From Bin5 sp965220715 (lineage in GTDB: Bacteria; Chloroflexota; Anaerolineae; Caldilineales; Caldilineaceae), in NCBI GenBank assembly GCA_965220715.1, contig OZ244843.1, positions 2,666,001 through 2,730,000 on the forward strand: 64,000 nucleotides of DNA, read 5' to 3'. How positions within the stretch are numbered: position 1 is the stretch's first letter; every line of letters starts with the position of its first letter. Below are positions 33,805-40,909 of the stretch, in pieces. The position numbers and the translations under genes were made by a program. The notes under the pieces are model-generated. The model was not told where the DNA came from. It saw only the letters and a program-made list of their open reading frames with translations, and did not search any database.

Positions 33805-34829
33805 TGGCCTACTCAGTTCGGGAGGAGCGGCAAAGCCTTGCCGTTAGTCTGCGTGAAGACATTGCCAAAGCCGAGCGGAGTATCGTTCAGTTGCGGCGAG
33901 ACAATGTTGAATCGTTCCTGCAACTCTTGGATGGCATCGAAGAGCGCTTCGCACAACTGGAGTCCAGCGGCCTCGACCTGAGGACCGAGTTAACGCGGTG
34001 GGTCGGTCTGCAAAGCAAGCTGCGGCGCGAAGCAAACCGCATTTCCCGAGTACTGGACCTGGCCGGCGGCTTGGCCCAGTTGCGCCAGGACAATCCCCCG
34101 GCGCAAGGGCTGTGGTGGCACCTGGATGAAGTGGTTGCGGCCGCCCGCCGCAGCCTCATTCGTCGTCTGGGCATCACCACCGGAACCATCGTCGGTATTC
34201 TTGCGATCGTTTGGGTGCTGCTGACTTTTGTCTTCCCGCCTGACCCCAATACGGTTATCGCCTCAGAAGCAATCTCTACGCTGCAGCAAATGGCCTTTGA
34301 GGGAAGGTGGGACGAGGCCTTGGAGGTTATCGAGGGGGCAAAGGCTCAACTCACGCAACCGGACGCAGAACTGTTGATCTGGGAAGGGGTCATTCGCGAC
34401 AAACTGGGCCAAAGTGATCGCGCGACGGAGGCGCTGGCCGAAGCAAAAGCACTGGTGCCTGCCGGTAAAATCGTGTCCTACTGGTGGACACTTGGCTCCG
34501 TCTGGCTTTCAGTTGTAGATGTGGAGAATGCCCGCGCTGCCGCCAACGAGGCAATTGCATTTGACCCTTCCGATCCCCAGGGCTACTTTTTGCTGGCAAG
34601 TGTGGCTGAGGCGGAAGGCAACACACCTTGTGCCATCGATCTCTTCGACAAGACTTTCCAGCTGGCATCGGAAAGCAATGCCCAGTTGGCTGTCATTGCC
34701 CGTGTCCGCATGGGCAACCTGCTGCAACGGCCTGCCAATATGTCGCTATTCGGCAGTGAAGGGACAGACAACGGCGAGTCCGGCACTGGCAATAGCGGCG
34801 GAGCCGCCGGCCCCTGCAACGGCGAATAG
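33804..34829 (+). CDS. Membrane-anchored TPR protein
   Basis: A 341-residue protein. Residues 1-~110 are a charged helical, coiled-coil-like region; one transmembrane helix follows (IVGILAIVWVLLTFVF, ~129-144); residues ~150-300 contain tetratricopeptide-like helical pairs, e.g. AFEGRWDEALEVIEGAKA and SDPQGYFLLASVAEAEGN. The C-terminus is Gly/Ser/Asn-rich. The N-terminal part would be cytoplasmic and the TPR part outside or the reverse; I cannot tell. Its start overlaps the MBL gene stop by one base, suggesting a joint function, perhaps a scaffold for the MBL protein. No specific role is known. Confidence 0.7.
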   Translation: MAYSVREERQSLAVSLREDIAKAERSIVQLRRDNVESFLQLLDGIEERFAQLESSGLDLRTELTRWVGLQSKLRREANRISRVLDLAGGLAQLRQDNPPAQGLWWHLDEVVAAARRSLIRRLGITTGTIVGILAIVWVLLTFVFPPDPNTVIASEAISTLQQMAFEGRWDEALEVIEGAKAQLTQPDAELLIWEGVIRDKLGQSDRATEALAEAKALVPAGKIVSYWWTLGSVWLSVVDVENARAAANEAIAFDPSDPQGYFLLASVAEAEGNTPCAIDLFDKTFQLASESNAQLAVIARVRMGNLLQRPANMSLFGSEGTDNGESGTGNSGGAAGPCNGE

Positions 34830-34940
34830 CCCTGTGTCACCCGCCGGCGCCAACACAAGCCCCGCCTATTTTAGGGACCAGAACTTTCGTGCCGGCAACG
34901 ATTCTTGAACAATGGGCCTGCGTAGATTTGGTCCAGATAC

Positions 34941-35013
34941 GCCCCCTTAGCTCAGAGGATAGAGCAACGGACTTCTAATCCGTCGGTCGTAGGTTCGACT
35001 CCTACAGGGGGTG
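34941..35013 (+). tRNA. tRNA-Arg (anticodon TCU)
   Basis: A 73-base cloverleaf. The acceptor stem GCCCCCT (34941-34947) pairs with AGGGGGT (35006-35012), with G at 35013 as discriminator. The D arm is GCTC...GAGC; the anticodon stem is ACGGA/TCCGT around CTTCTAA, giving anticodon TCT; the T arm is GTAGG-TTCGACT-CCTAC. CCA is not encoded: CC then T follows. A T-run at 35016-35020 directly follows the gene. Confidence 0.95.
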
Positions 35014-35338
35014 CCTTTTTAGAGGGAAGCAGACGCAGGGTTGAGATTCGCGCTCGGCCGATGCGCCCGATCGGCACTGTTTGGCAAATACAAGGCAATT
35101 GGGTCTGAAGCGGTTGCTTCAGCTATCAGTTGAAGGATTAAACGGCGCTGCCTACCACATCTTGGGCTTGGCAGCGCCGTTTCTTGCTATAGGCCAGAGA
35201 ATTACTGTCTCTTATCTACTCCTGGACACTTGCAACTCTTCCGCGCTGACAGATCGGCCTTCACGCGGAATTACGACTCCTGCCAGGCTCCCGTGGTCAA
35301 TGGCTCCTACGTCAATTCCCAAGGATCTGGGCTACGCT
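35014..35338. other. Intergenic region, no intact gene
   Basis: About 325 bases between the tRNA and the end of the DUF5615 pseudogene. No SD-preceded open frame or clear hairpin was found. Confidence 0.45.
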
Positions 35339-35696
35339 TCAGGCCATCGGAGGATATGAAATCCGTATCCGGTCCCCGCTTACAGTTACCACTGCTTGCG
35401 ATTCCATTGCCTCCCGAAATCGTTCGATCACTTCGGCAAGCAGTGCGATCCGCTGTGCTGCCGCAACGTCAGGGAGTCGAACGAGCCCCGCATGTGGAAC
35501 CCTTTCTTAGTAGATGAGTTCCCCGAAATCAGTATCAATCGTGATCAGGATTCGTTTGTCGGCCTCTGCACGCTCCAACAGCGCACCGTCCCTTGAGTTC
35601 AGGACCCAGTCGACGTGCTTCGAGAGCGTCGTGCCCATTGTCGCTGAGCCATTCCGCCAAACGGCGACCGGCACACCGGTCGACGAGAAATTTCAC
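35339..35696 (-). pseudogene. Broken DUF5615 (PIN-like) toxin gene
   Basis: Starting from a GTG at 35696 that overlaps the DUF433 stop, the minus strand reads VKFLVDRCAGRRLAEWL and HDALEARRLGPEL, the conserved start of DUF5615 proteins. A frameshift near 35581-35600 then moves the frame. The shifted frame gives RAEADKRILITIDTDFGELIY, a TAA at 35509-35507, and then VPHAGLVRLPDVAAAQRIAL and a normal end ISYPPMA with a stop at 35339. So a full-length DUF5615 gene is present in pieces, with one frameshift and one nonsense codon. DUF5615 proteins are predicted toxins paired with DUF433 antitoxins. Confidence 0.85.
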
Positions 35697-35995
35697 AGCT
35701 GTTGCACGGACACTGTGGCCAGTGTGTCTCCCGCGATCACTGCGTGCGCATAGGCGGTGCAGGCGCGAATGTCATCAAGTTCCAGGTCAGGGTAATCATC
35801 CAGGATTGCTTCCGGATTGACGCCCTGTGTCAACAAACTCAGTATGAGTTCCACCGAGATTCTCATGTCGCGAACAATCGGCTTTCCACCAAAAACGTCC
35901 GGGCGAGCCGTTATACGCTTGAGCAGTTCATTTTCGGTCCGCTTATCGTTTCTCCGTGATTTGGCGGCTGGCTCTTCTGACAAGGCAAGCAGCAT
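35693..35995 (-). CDS. DUF433-family antitoxin-like protein
   Basis: A 100-residue protein; residues ~27-85 match DUF433 with RITARPDVFGGKPIVRDMRISV (split here as RITARPDVFGG and KPIVRDMRISV), LLTQGVNPEAILDDYPDL and DDIRACTAYA. DUF433 proteins are small winged or ribbon DNA-binding proteins that usually pair with a DUF5615 toxin. The start is the ATG at 35993-35995. The N-terminal ~25 residues are charged and not part of the domain. Its stop overlaps the start of the broken toxin gene in the usual GTGA arrangement, so it is an antitoxin left behind after loss of its toxin. Confidence 0.8.
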   Translation of the reverse strand: MLLALSEEPAAKSRRNDKRTENELLKRITARPDVFGGKPIVRDMRISVELILSLLTQGVNPEAILDDYPDLELDDIRACTAYAHAVIAGDTLATVSVQQL

Positions 35996-36064
35996 GATGT
36001 CACGGTTCCTTTCCTTGCAATGTACCTATTGAAACGCAATTTGCAATTCGCGATGCCACCGACT

Positions 36065-36853
36065 CTAACCAACCCGATCCCGCGCCGAACCCTTCTCCGA
36101 GATCCTCTCGTGCGGATCTTTTTCGTTGATCGCATTAAGTCCGGGCTTGCCCGACTGAATGTACGGGAATGTCGGGCCGGCGGACGGCGCGGCCCAGCGA
36201 ACGCCGTTGGCAACTACCTGGCGAATGATGTCCTGGTGAAAAATCGGGTAGGTCTCATGGCCGGGCCGGAAGTAGAAGATCTTTCCATTGCCGCGGTGGA
36301 AGCAAGCCCCGCTGCGGAAGACATTGCCGCCCTCGAACCAACTGACAAACACCAGGTCGTCCGGTGCGGGGATATCGAAAAGCTCCCCATACATCTCGCA
36401 CTCTTCAATCTCAAAATAGGGCGGCAGCCCTTGCGCAATCGGGTGAGACGGTTTGACCACCCAAATCCGCTCTCTCTCGTCGGCTTCGCGCCAGCGTAAG
36501 CTGCACGTCGTACCCATCAGCTTGCGAAAAATCTTCGAGAAATGGCCAGAATGCAGAACGACCAGTCCCATTCCCTGCAACACCCTTCTCTGTACGCGCT
36601 CGACGACCTCATCGCTAACCTGCGCGTGGGCGCGGTGGCCCCACCAGGTCAGCACGTCCGTCTCTGCCAGCACCTCATCCGTCAAACCGTGTTCCGGCTC
36701 GTCCAGCGTGGCCGTGCGGACTGAACTAAATCCGTGCAGCCGCAACCCTTCGGCAATGGCCCCGTGAATCCCATCGGGATACAGGCCGCCGATAAACTCG
36801 TTCACCTTTTCGTGTTGAAATTCGTTCCAGACCGTAACGCGAATGTCTACCAT
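36065..36853 (-). CDS. ThuA-like protein (trehalose utilisation type)
   Basis: A 262-residue protein of the ThuA family, which has a class I glutamine amidotransferase-like fold. Typical segments are VTVWNEFQHEK, VLTWWGHRAHAQVSDEVVERVQ, MGLVVLHSGHFSKIFRKLMGT and FYFRPGHETYPIFHQDIIRQVV. The ATG at 36853 has GGAGG upstream; the frame extends further without family-like sequence. ThuA proteins take part in keto-trehalose or other 3-keto-glycoside metabolism together with a Gfo/Idh partner (ThuB), and such a gene lies 102 bases upstream on the same strand. The exact sugar is not readable. Confidence 0.82.
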   Translation of the reverse strand: MVDIRVTVWNEFQHEKVNEFIGGLYPDGIHGAIAEGLRLHGFSSVRTATLDEPEHGLTDEVLAETDVLTWWGHRAHAQVSDEVVERVQRRVLQGMGLVVLHSGHFSKIFRKLMGTTCSLRWREADERERIWVVKPSHPIAQGLPPYFEIEECEMYGELFDIPAPDDLVFVSWFEGGNVFRSGACFHRGNGKIFYFRPGHETYPIFHQDIIRQVVANGVRWAAPSAGPTFPYIQSGKPGLNAINEKDPHERISEKGSARDRVG

Positions 36854-36955
36854 CCTGTTTCCTCCGTAACTCGAGAAATGAAAACAGAGAGAGGGGATGC
36901 ACGAAGCGTAAGCTGTTCCACCTCGTACCTTTGTCCCCACCTCTCTGATCTATCG

Positions 36956-37984
36956 CTATGAACCTACTGTTACCGGCTTCCCCCCTTGGCCGGCGGATTC
37001 CTTAATTGCATCCCACAAACGAGCCATTCGCAGTCCGATTTCCGGTGGGCAGGGGTTTTCCAAATCACCGGCCCGCACTCGCAGAAACTGCTGCCAGGTG
37101 CCCAATGATTCTGGCAACTCCACCGGCGTAAGTTCCTCGTCCCCTGTTTCCTGAATCAAGAGACGCTCTCCCCAAACACCCGTTTGCAACATTCCCTTCT
37201 CGCACAATACACGAACGTCCGAGCCGATCTTACAGTTCGTATTTCCGGCCGCGTTCATCGTCACCAACGCCCCCGAACTCAATCGGGCGATGACCGCTGC
37301 CAAAATGTCCACAGGGGCGCCATGATTGTCCATCCAGGCCGCCACCTCAATAAAATCTTCGCCCGCCAAATCGGAGATAGTATTGAGCATATGCGCGCCA
37401 GTGTCAAACAGGAAGCCGCCCCCTGCAACTTCAGGAACCTGGCGCCAAAGGCCACTTGTGCTTATCATCCAGTTCTGCCACACAACCGCGCTGATGTTCA
37501 GAATCCTGCCCAATTTCCCCGCACGCAGAATCTTGGCGCCGGTTCGTACCTGGGGTGACATGCTGCCATTGAAGGATATCGACAGCAGACGGCCGCTTCT
37601 ATTGCGGGCATCGATCAACGCTACCGCTTCCCCTGCGTTCATCACCATCGGTTTTTCCAGCAATACATCCAGCCCGGCTTCCAAACATGCCTTTGCCTGC
37701 GGAAAATGCAGGACGTGCGGCGTGATGATAAATGCAGCGTCGATCTCGCCTCGTTTCAACAATTTCTCGAGATCAGGTTCGTTAGGAGGTGGCTCTAGGC
37801 CCGCCTCATCGAAGAGTTCGCAGAACGCCTCATAGGAATTCGGAGAAGGCTCACACACAACCCGTATCTCTGTAGTATCCTGCTGCTGGAGGAGGCGCCG
37901 GGTATGGCTGCGGGCCATGCCGCCACACCCAATAAATGCCATTCGTACGCGGGGTGTCCCACCGCCAGACTTACGTTTCGTCAT
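36956..37984 (-). CDS. Gfo/Idh/MocA oxidoreductase, ThuB-like partner
   Basis: A 342-residue dehydrogenase starting at the ATG at 37984, with AGGAG nine bases upstream. MAFIGCGGMARSH is the nucleotide loop, LLEKPMVMN the EKP motif near residue 97, and VAGGGFLFDTGAHMLN the substrate-site segment. It is upstream of the ThuA-like gene on the same strand, the usual order for sugar oxidation (Gfo/Idh) and further conversion (ThuA). It is the fifth Gfo/Idh paralogue in the window but the only one outside the inositol cluster. Confidence 0.8.
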   Translation of the reverse strand: MTKRKSGGGTPRVRMAFIGCGGMARSHTRRLLQQQDTTEIRVVCEPSPNSYEAFCELFDEAGLEPPPNEPDLEKLLKRGEIDAAFIITPHVLHFPQAKACLEAGLDVLLEKPMVMNAGEAVALIDARNRSGRLLSISFNGSMSPQVRTGAKILRAGKLGRILNISAVVWQNWMISTSGLWRQVPEVAGGGFLFDTGAHMLNTISDLAGEDFIEVAAWMDNHGAPVDILAAVIARLSSGALVTMNAAGNTNCKIGSDVRVLCEKGMLQTGVWGERLLIQETGDEELTPVELPESLGTWQQFLRVRAGDLENPCPPEIGLRMARLWDAIKESAGQGGKPVTVGS

Positions 37985-38334
37985 AGACTGACTCCTGAAA
38001 GTATGAGTAATGAAGAGTGCAACATCCAAAGACGCGTCGGTTCAACGACGAATGGGCCAGCTTTCAGAGTTGCATCGTGCTTTGCGAAGGGAGGATCCGG
38101 CGCGTCAGTTTGCCGGAGGACATCGGAACGGTTCCCCACCGCCCGCCAAATGATACCTTGCAGGGCTGCCACCGGCAAGAAATCACTTGCATTTTCTGTG
38201 AAATCTCTGCTCTGCGCCCGCTATGTCCATCTCCTCCAATCCCTCCATTCCCTCCAAACTCTCCAATTGCATGGCGCTCCGGGACAGGGCAATTGCATCA
38301 AATCAGAAAAAACCTCGTGAGGCTGCCTGAATCG
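37985..38334. other. Intergenic region before the repeat array
   Basis: 350 bases upstream of the Gfo/Idh gene. No gene-like open frame was found. A CT-rich tract near 38230-38270 (repeats of CTCCAATCCCTCCATTCC type) precedes the tandem array. The promoter of the Gfo/Idh-ThuA pair should be here but I could not place it. Confidence 0.4.
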
Positions 38335-38652
38335 GGTAGGGGCGCCCCTTGTGGGTGCCCTTCCCAGGGCCAAACGCCGCGAGAAGACAAACGGTAGGGG
38401 CGCCCCTTGTGGGCGCCCTTCCCAGGGCCAAACGCCGCGAGAAGACAAACGGTAGGGGCGCCCCTTGTGGGCGCCCTTCCCAGGGCCAAACGCCGCGAGA
38501 AGACAAACGGTAGGGGCGCCCCTTGTGGGCGCCCTTCCCAGGGCCAAACGCCGCGAGAAGACAAACGGTAGGGGCGCCCCTTGTGGGTGCCCTTCCCAGG
38601 GCAAAATGCCGCGAGAAGACAAACGGTAGGGGCGCCCCTTGTGGGCGCCCTT
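38335..38652. repeat. 58-bp tandem repeat array with palindromic cores
   Basis: Five full units starting at 38335, 38393, 38451, 38509 and 38567, plus a partial one at 38625, each exactly 58 bases and nearly identical (small changes in the first and fifth). Each unit carries GGGGCGCCCC then TTGT then GGGCGCCC; both halves are palindromic and can pair with one another. The rest reads TTCCCAGGGCCAAACGCC and GCGAGAAGACAAAC. There are no unique spacers, so it is not CRISPR. Because 58 is not a multiple of three, open frames run through it in several phases and are not genes. The following 250 bases up to the maf gene contain no other feature I can support. Confidence 0.9.
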
Positions 38653-38902
38653 CGTGAGCTATTGTGGCGTCCGAATTAAAATGCGATTGCCCTGCGCTCT
38701 GGGATTTTGCGAACTCTAAGCCGACTCGTAGAATAGACAGTGGCAGTTCGCATTCTCGAATTTCCTAGACCGAGTCCATGCGTTTCACATAAGCTGCGAC
38801 GCCGTGCGAACGCTCAGAAAATTGGTGCCGAAGGGATTCCTGCCATGACCACAACTCTTTCTTCGCCGCCAAACACTATTCACACATCTGCCTACCGCGC
38901 TA

Positions 38903-39667
38903 ATGAACCTTCCTAGAGTCATACTTGCCTCTGCCAGCCCGCGTAGGCAGCATTTCTTCCACTCCCTCGGAATCCCCTTTTGGCCCGAATCTGCAGACAT
39001 TGATGAGGCGCCGGCGACCAATGAGACGCCCGTTGCGATGGTCGAAAGACTTGCCATCGCCAAAGCTCTGACAGTTGGGAAACGGCTTGCCGCCAGACAT
39101 GGGGACGAAGACGAATCCGCCCCGACCGAATTTCTCGTCGTCGGCGCCGATACAGTGGTGGCAATTCATGACGAAATGTTAGGCAAACCCGCGCACGTCG
39201 AAGACGCTTACGCCATGCTGTTGCGGCTGCGCGGTCGTCCCCATCAAGTCCATACTGCGCTGGCCTTTACCCACTTTGCCTGCGGTAAGCTATTGCGAAC
39301 CCGCAGCCTGGTTAACACAACGACAGTGAATATGCGTTGCTACAGTGAGTCGGAGATTGCCGCATACGTGGCAACCGGGGATCCCTTGGACAAGGCCGGC
39401 GCCTACGCCATTCAGCACAAGGAGTTCAGACCCGTAGCGAGTTTTTCAGGCTGCCCTGCCGCCGTCATGGGACTGCCGGTCGCTGACCTGCTGCGGCTGC
39501 TGACTGAATTCAACCTCCCTCTCGAGCGTTCTCCATTACAGGTCTGCGGAATTCTGACAGGATTCCAATGTTGCAACGTGCGGCCCGCGGATACCCTAGG
39601 CTCTTCCTGCTGTCACCACCGAGATGTCAGCGCTGGCGGCGTGTTGCCAAACGGGCCGCTGCGTTGA
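38903..39667 (+). CDS. maf: Maf-family nucleoside triphosphate pyrophosphatase
   Basis: A 254-residue protein, of which residues 1-~205 match Maf: ILASASPRRQHFF (phosphate loop), DIDEAP, VVGADTVVAIHDEMLGKP, and YVATGDPLDKAGAYAIQ, ending near AVMGLPVADLLRLL. Maf proteins hydrolyse non-canonical or methylated nucleotides. The length is about 45 residues longer than usual; the extra tail is Cys-rich (CGILTGFQCCNV, SSCCHH) and not family-like. The ATG at 38903 has no clear SD. It is followed by rsgA after 75 bases on the same strand. Confidence 0.85.
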   Translation: MNLPRVILASASPRRQHFFHSLGIPFWPESADIDEAPATNETPVAMVERLAIAKALTVGKRLAARHGDEDESAPTEFLVVGADTVVAIHDEMLGKPAHVEDAYAMLLRLRGRPHQVHTALAFTHFACGKLLRTRSLVNTTTVNMRCYSESEIAAYVATGDPLDKAGAYAIQHKEFRPVASFSGCPAAVMGLPVADLLRLLTEFNLPLERSPLQVCGILTGFQCCNVRPADTLGSSCCHHRDVSAGGVLPNGPLR

Positions 39668-39742
39668 TACACTTGTACCGGAAACTGCGCGCCCAGAGAA
39701 GGCGCGCCCAATGCCCCGGAAAACCACCGCCAGGAGTTGCCT

Positions 39743-40822
39743 TTGCCAAGAAATATTGAAGCCTACGATGAGTGGGATGAAGCCTACGAAGACGACTATT
39801 TTGACGCCCCTTCCAAGAGCAAGCCAAAGCAGAAAAAACGGGAACGGACCGTAGGCGGCGTCGTCGTACGCACCAGGGGGCATCACTACGATGTCGCCAC
39901 CTCAGATGACAAAGTAATAAGCTGCCGCGTGCGGGGCCGGCTCCTCCAGGAACGGACTAAAGACTTGACACTTGTGGCTGTCGGTGACCGCGTCCAAGTG
40001 GTTCTGGAGAGCAAACGAACCGGCCTGATAGATTCGGTCGAAGAGCGGGAGTCTACCTTGAGCCGCCAAATGCCAGGCTCTACTCGTCCCTCCGAGGACG
40101 TGATCGTTGCCAACCCGGATCAAGTTCTGGTTGTCTTTGCCGTGCGCGATCCCGAACCGCACCTGCGGATGCTGGACCGCTTTCTGTTGATCGCCGAGGC
40201 CAATGAATTGCCGGCCGTAATCGTCGCCAATAAGATTGACCTTACAGGTATGGAAGCCGCCCGCGACAGGTTCCTTCTCTACGAAAGTCTCGGATACCCG
40301 CTCCTGTACGTGAGCGCAACAGAGCGAATCGAAGTCAGTCCAGCCCACAACGCAGCTGACCCGGCAAGGTCCCAAGGACTAGATCAACTGTGCCAACTGC
40401 TAACCGACAAATTGACAGTCATCACCGGCCCCAGCGGCGTCGGCAAAAGCGAACTCATTAACGCCATTCATCCACAACTGAATGTGAGAGTGGGCGCATT
40501 GCGCAGTTTCGACGGCAAAGGCCGGCACACAACGCGCAATGCCCAACTCTTCCGCCTGCCTTTGGGCGACCAGACATTCGTAGCCGATACGCCCGGCATC
40601 CGCGAACTGGGCCTGTATGAGATCGATCCTGGCAGTCTTGCATTCTATTTTGTCGAGATGAAGCCCTACGTCAACGACTGCCACTTTCCTGACTGTACCC
40701 ACGACCACGAGCCGGACTGCGCCGTCCGGAAGGCAGTAGAAGAGGGCAAAGTATCGACGCAGCGCTACGAAAGTTATGTGCGCATTTTGAACGGGGAGAG
40801 CTTCCAGATGGAGGATTGGTAA
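39743..40822 (+). CDS. rsgA: Ribosome small-subunit-dependent GTPase RsgA
   Basis: A 359-residue circularly permuted GTPase that helps mature the 30S subunit. An N-terminal OB-like domain is followed by the permuted motifs: G4 VIVANKIDL, then G1 ITGPSGVGKSEL, and G3 VADTPGIREL. The C-terminal zinc knuckle is CHFPDCTHDHEPDCAV. I chose the TTG at 39743 with AGGAG six bases upstream; another TTG two codons earlier abuts that SD and is less likely. The N-terminus has an acidic stretch (DEWDEAYEDDYFD) and a lysine cluster before the domain. Confidence 0.9.
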   Translation: MPRNIEAYDEWDEAYEDDYFDAPSKSKPKQKKRERTVGGVVVRTRGHHYDVATSDDKVISCRVRGRLLQERTKDLTLVAVGDRVQVVLESKRTGLIDSVEERESTLSRQMPGSTRPSEDVIVANPDQVLVVFAVRDPEPHLRMLDRFLLIAEANELPAVIVANKIDLTGMEAARDRFLLYESLGYPLLYVSATERIEVSPAHNAADPARSQGLDQLCQLLTDKLTVITGPSGVGKSELINAIHPQLNVRVGALRSFDGKGRHTTRNAQLFRLPLGDQTFVADTPGIRELGLYEIDPGSLAFYFVEMKPYVNDCHFPDCTHDHEPDCAVRKAVEEGKVSTQRYESYVRILNGESFQMEDW

Positions 40823-40909
40823 GTTGCCCTCGTTCATCCCTCCTACTGACGCCATGCGCCTACTGGTCCCAAACACCCCCAATAAGATTCGCAACCTGCA
40901 AAATCACAT

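Noticed and set aside
38221..38622. Open frames through the 58-bp repeats giving repetitive peptides
   Set aside because: The repeat period is not a multiple of three, so several frames stay open by chance; there is no SD and the peptides are only translated repeats.
38335..38652. Possible CRISPR array
   Set aside because: Units are contiguous and identical with no unique spacers, and no cas genes are nearby.
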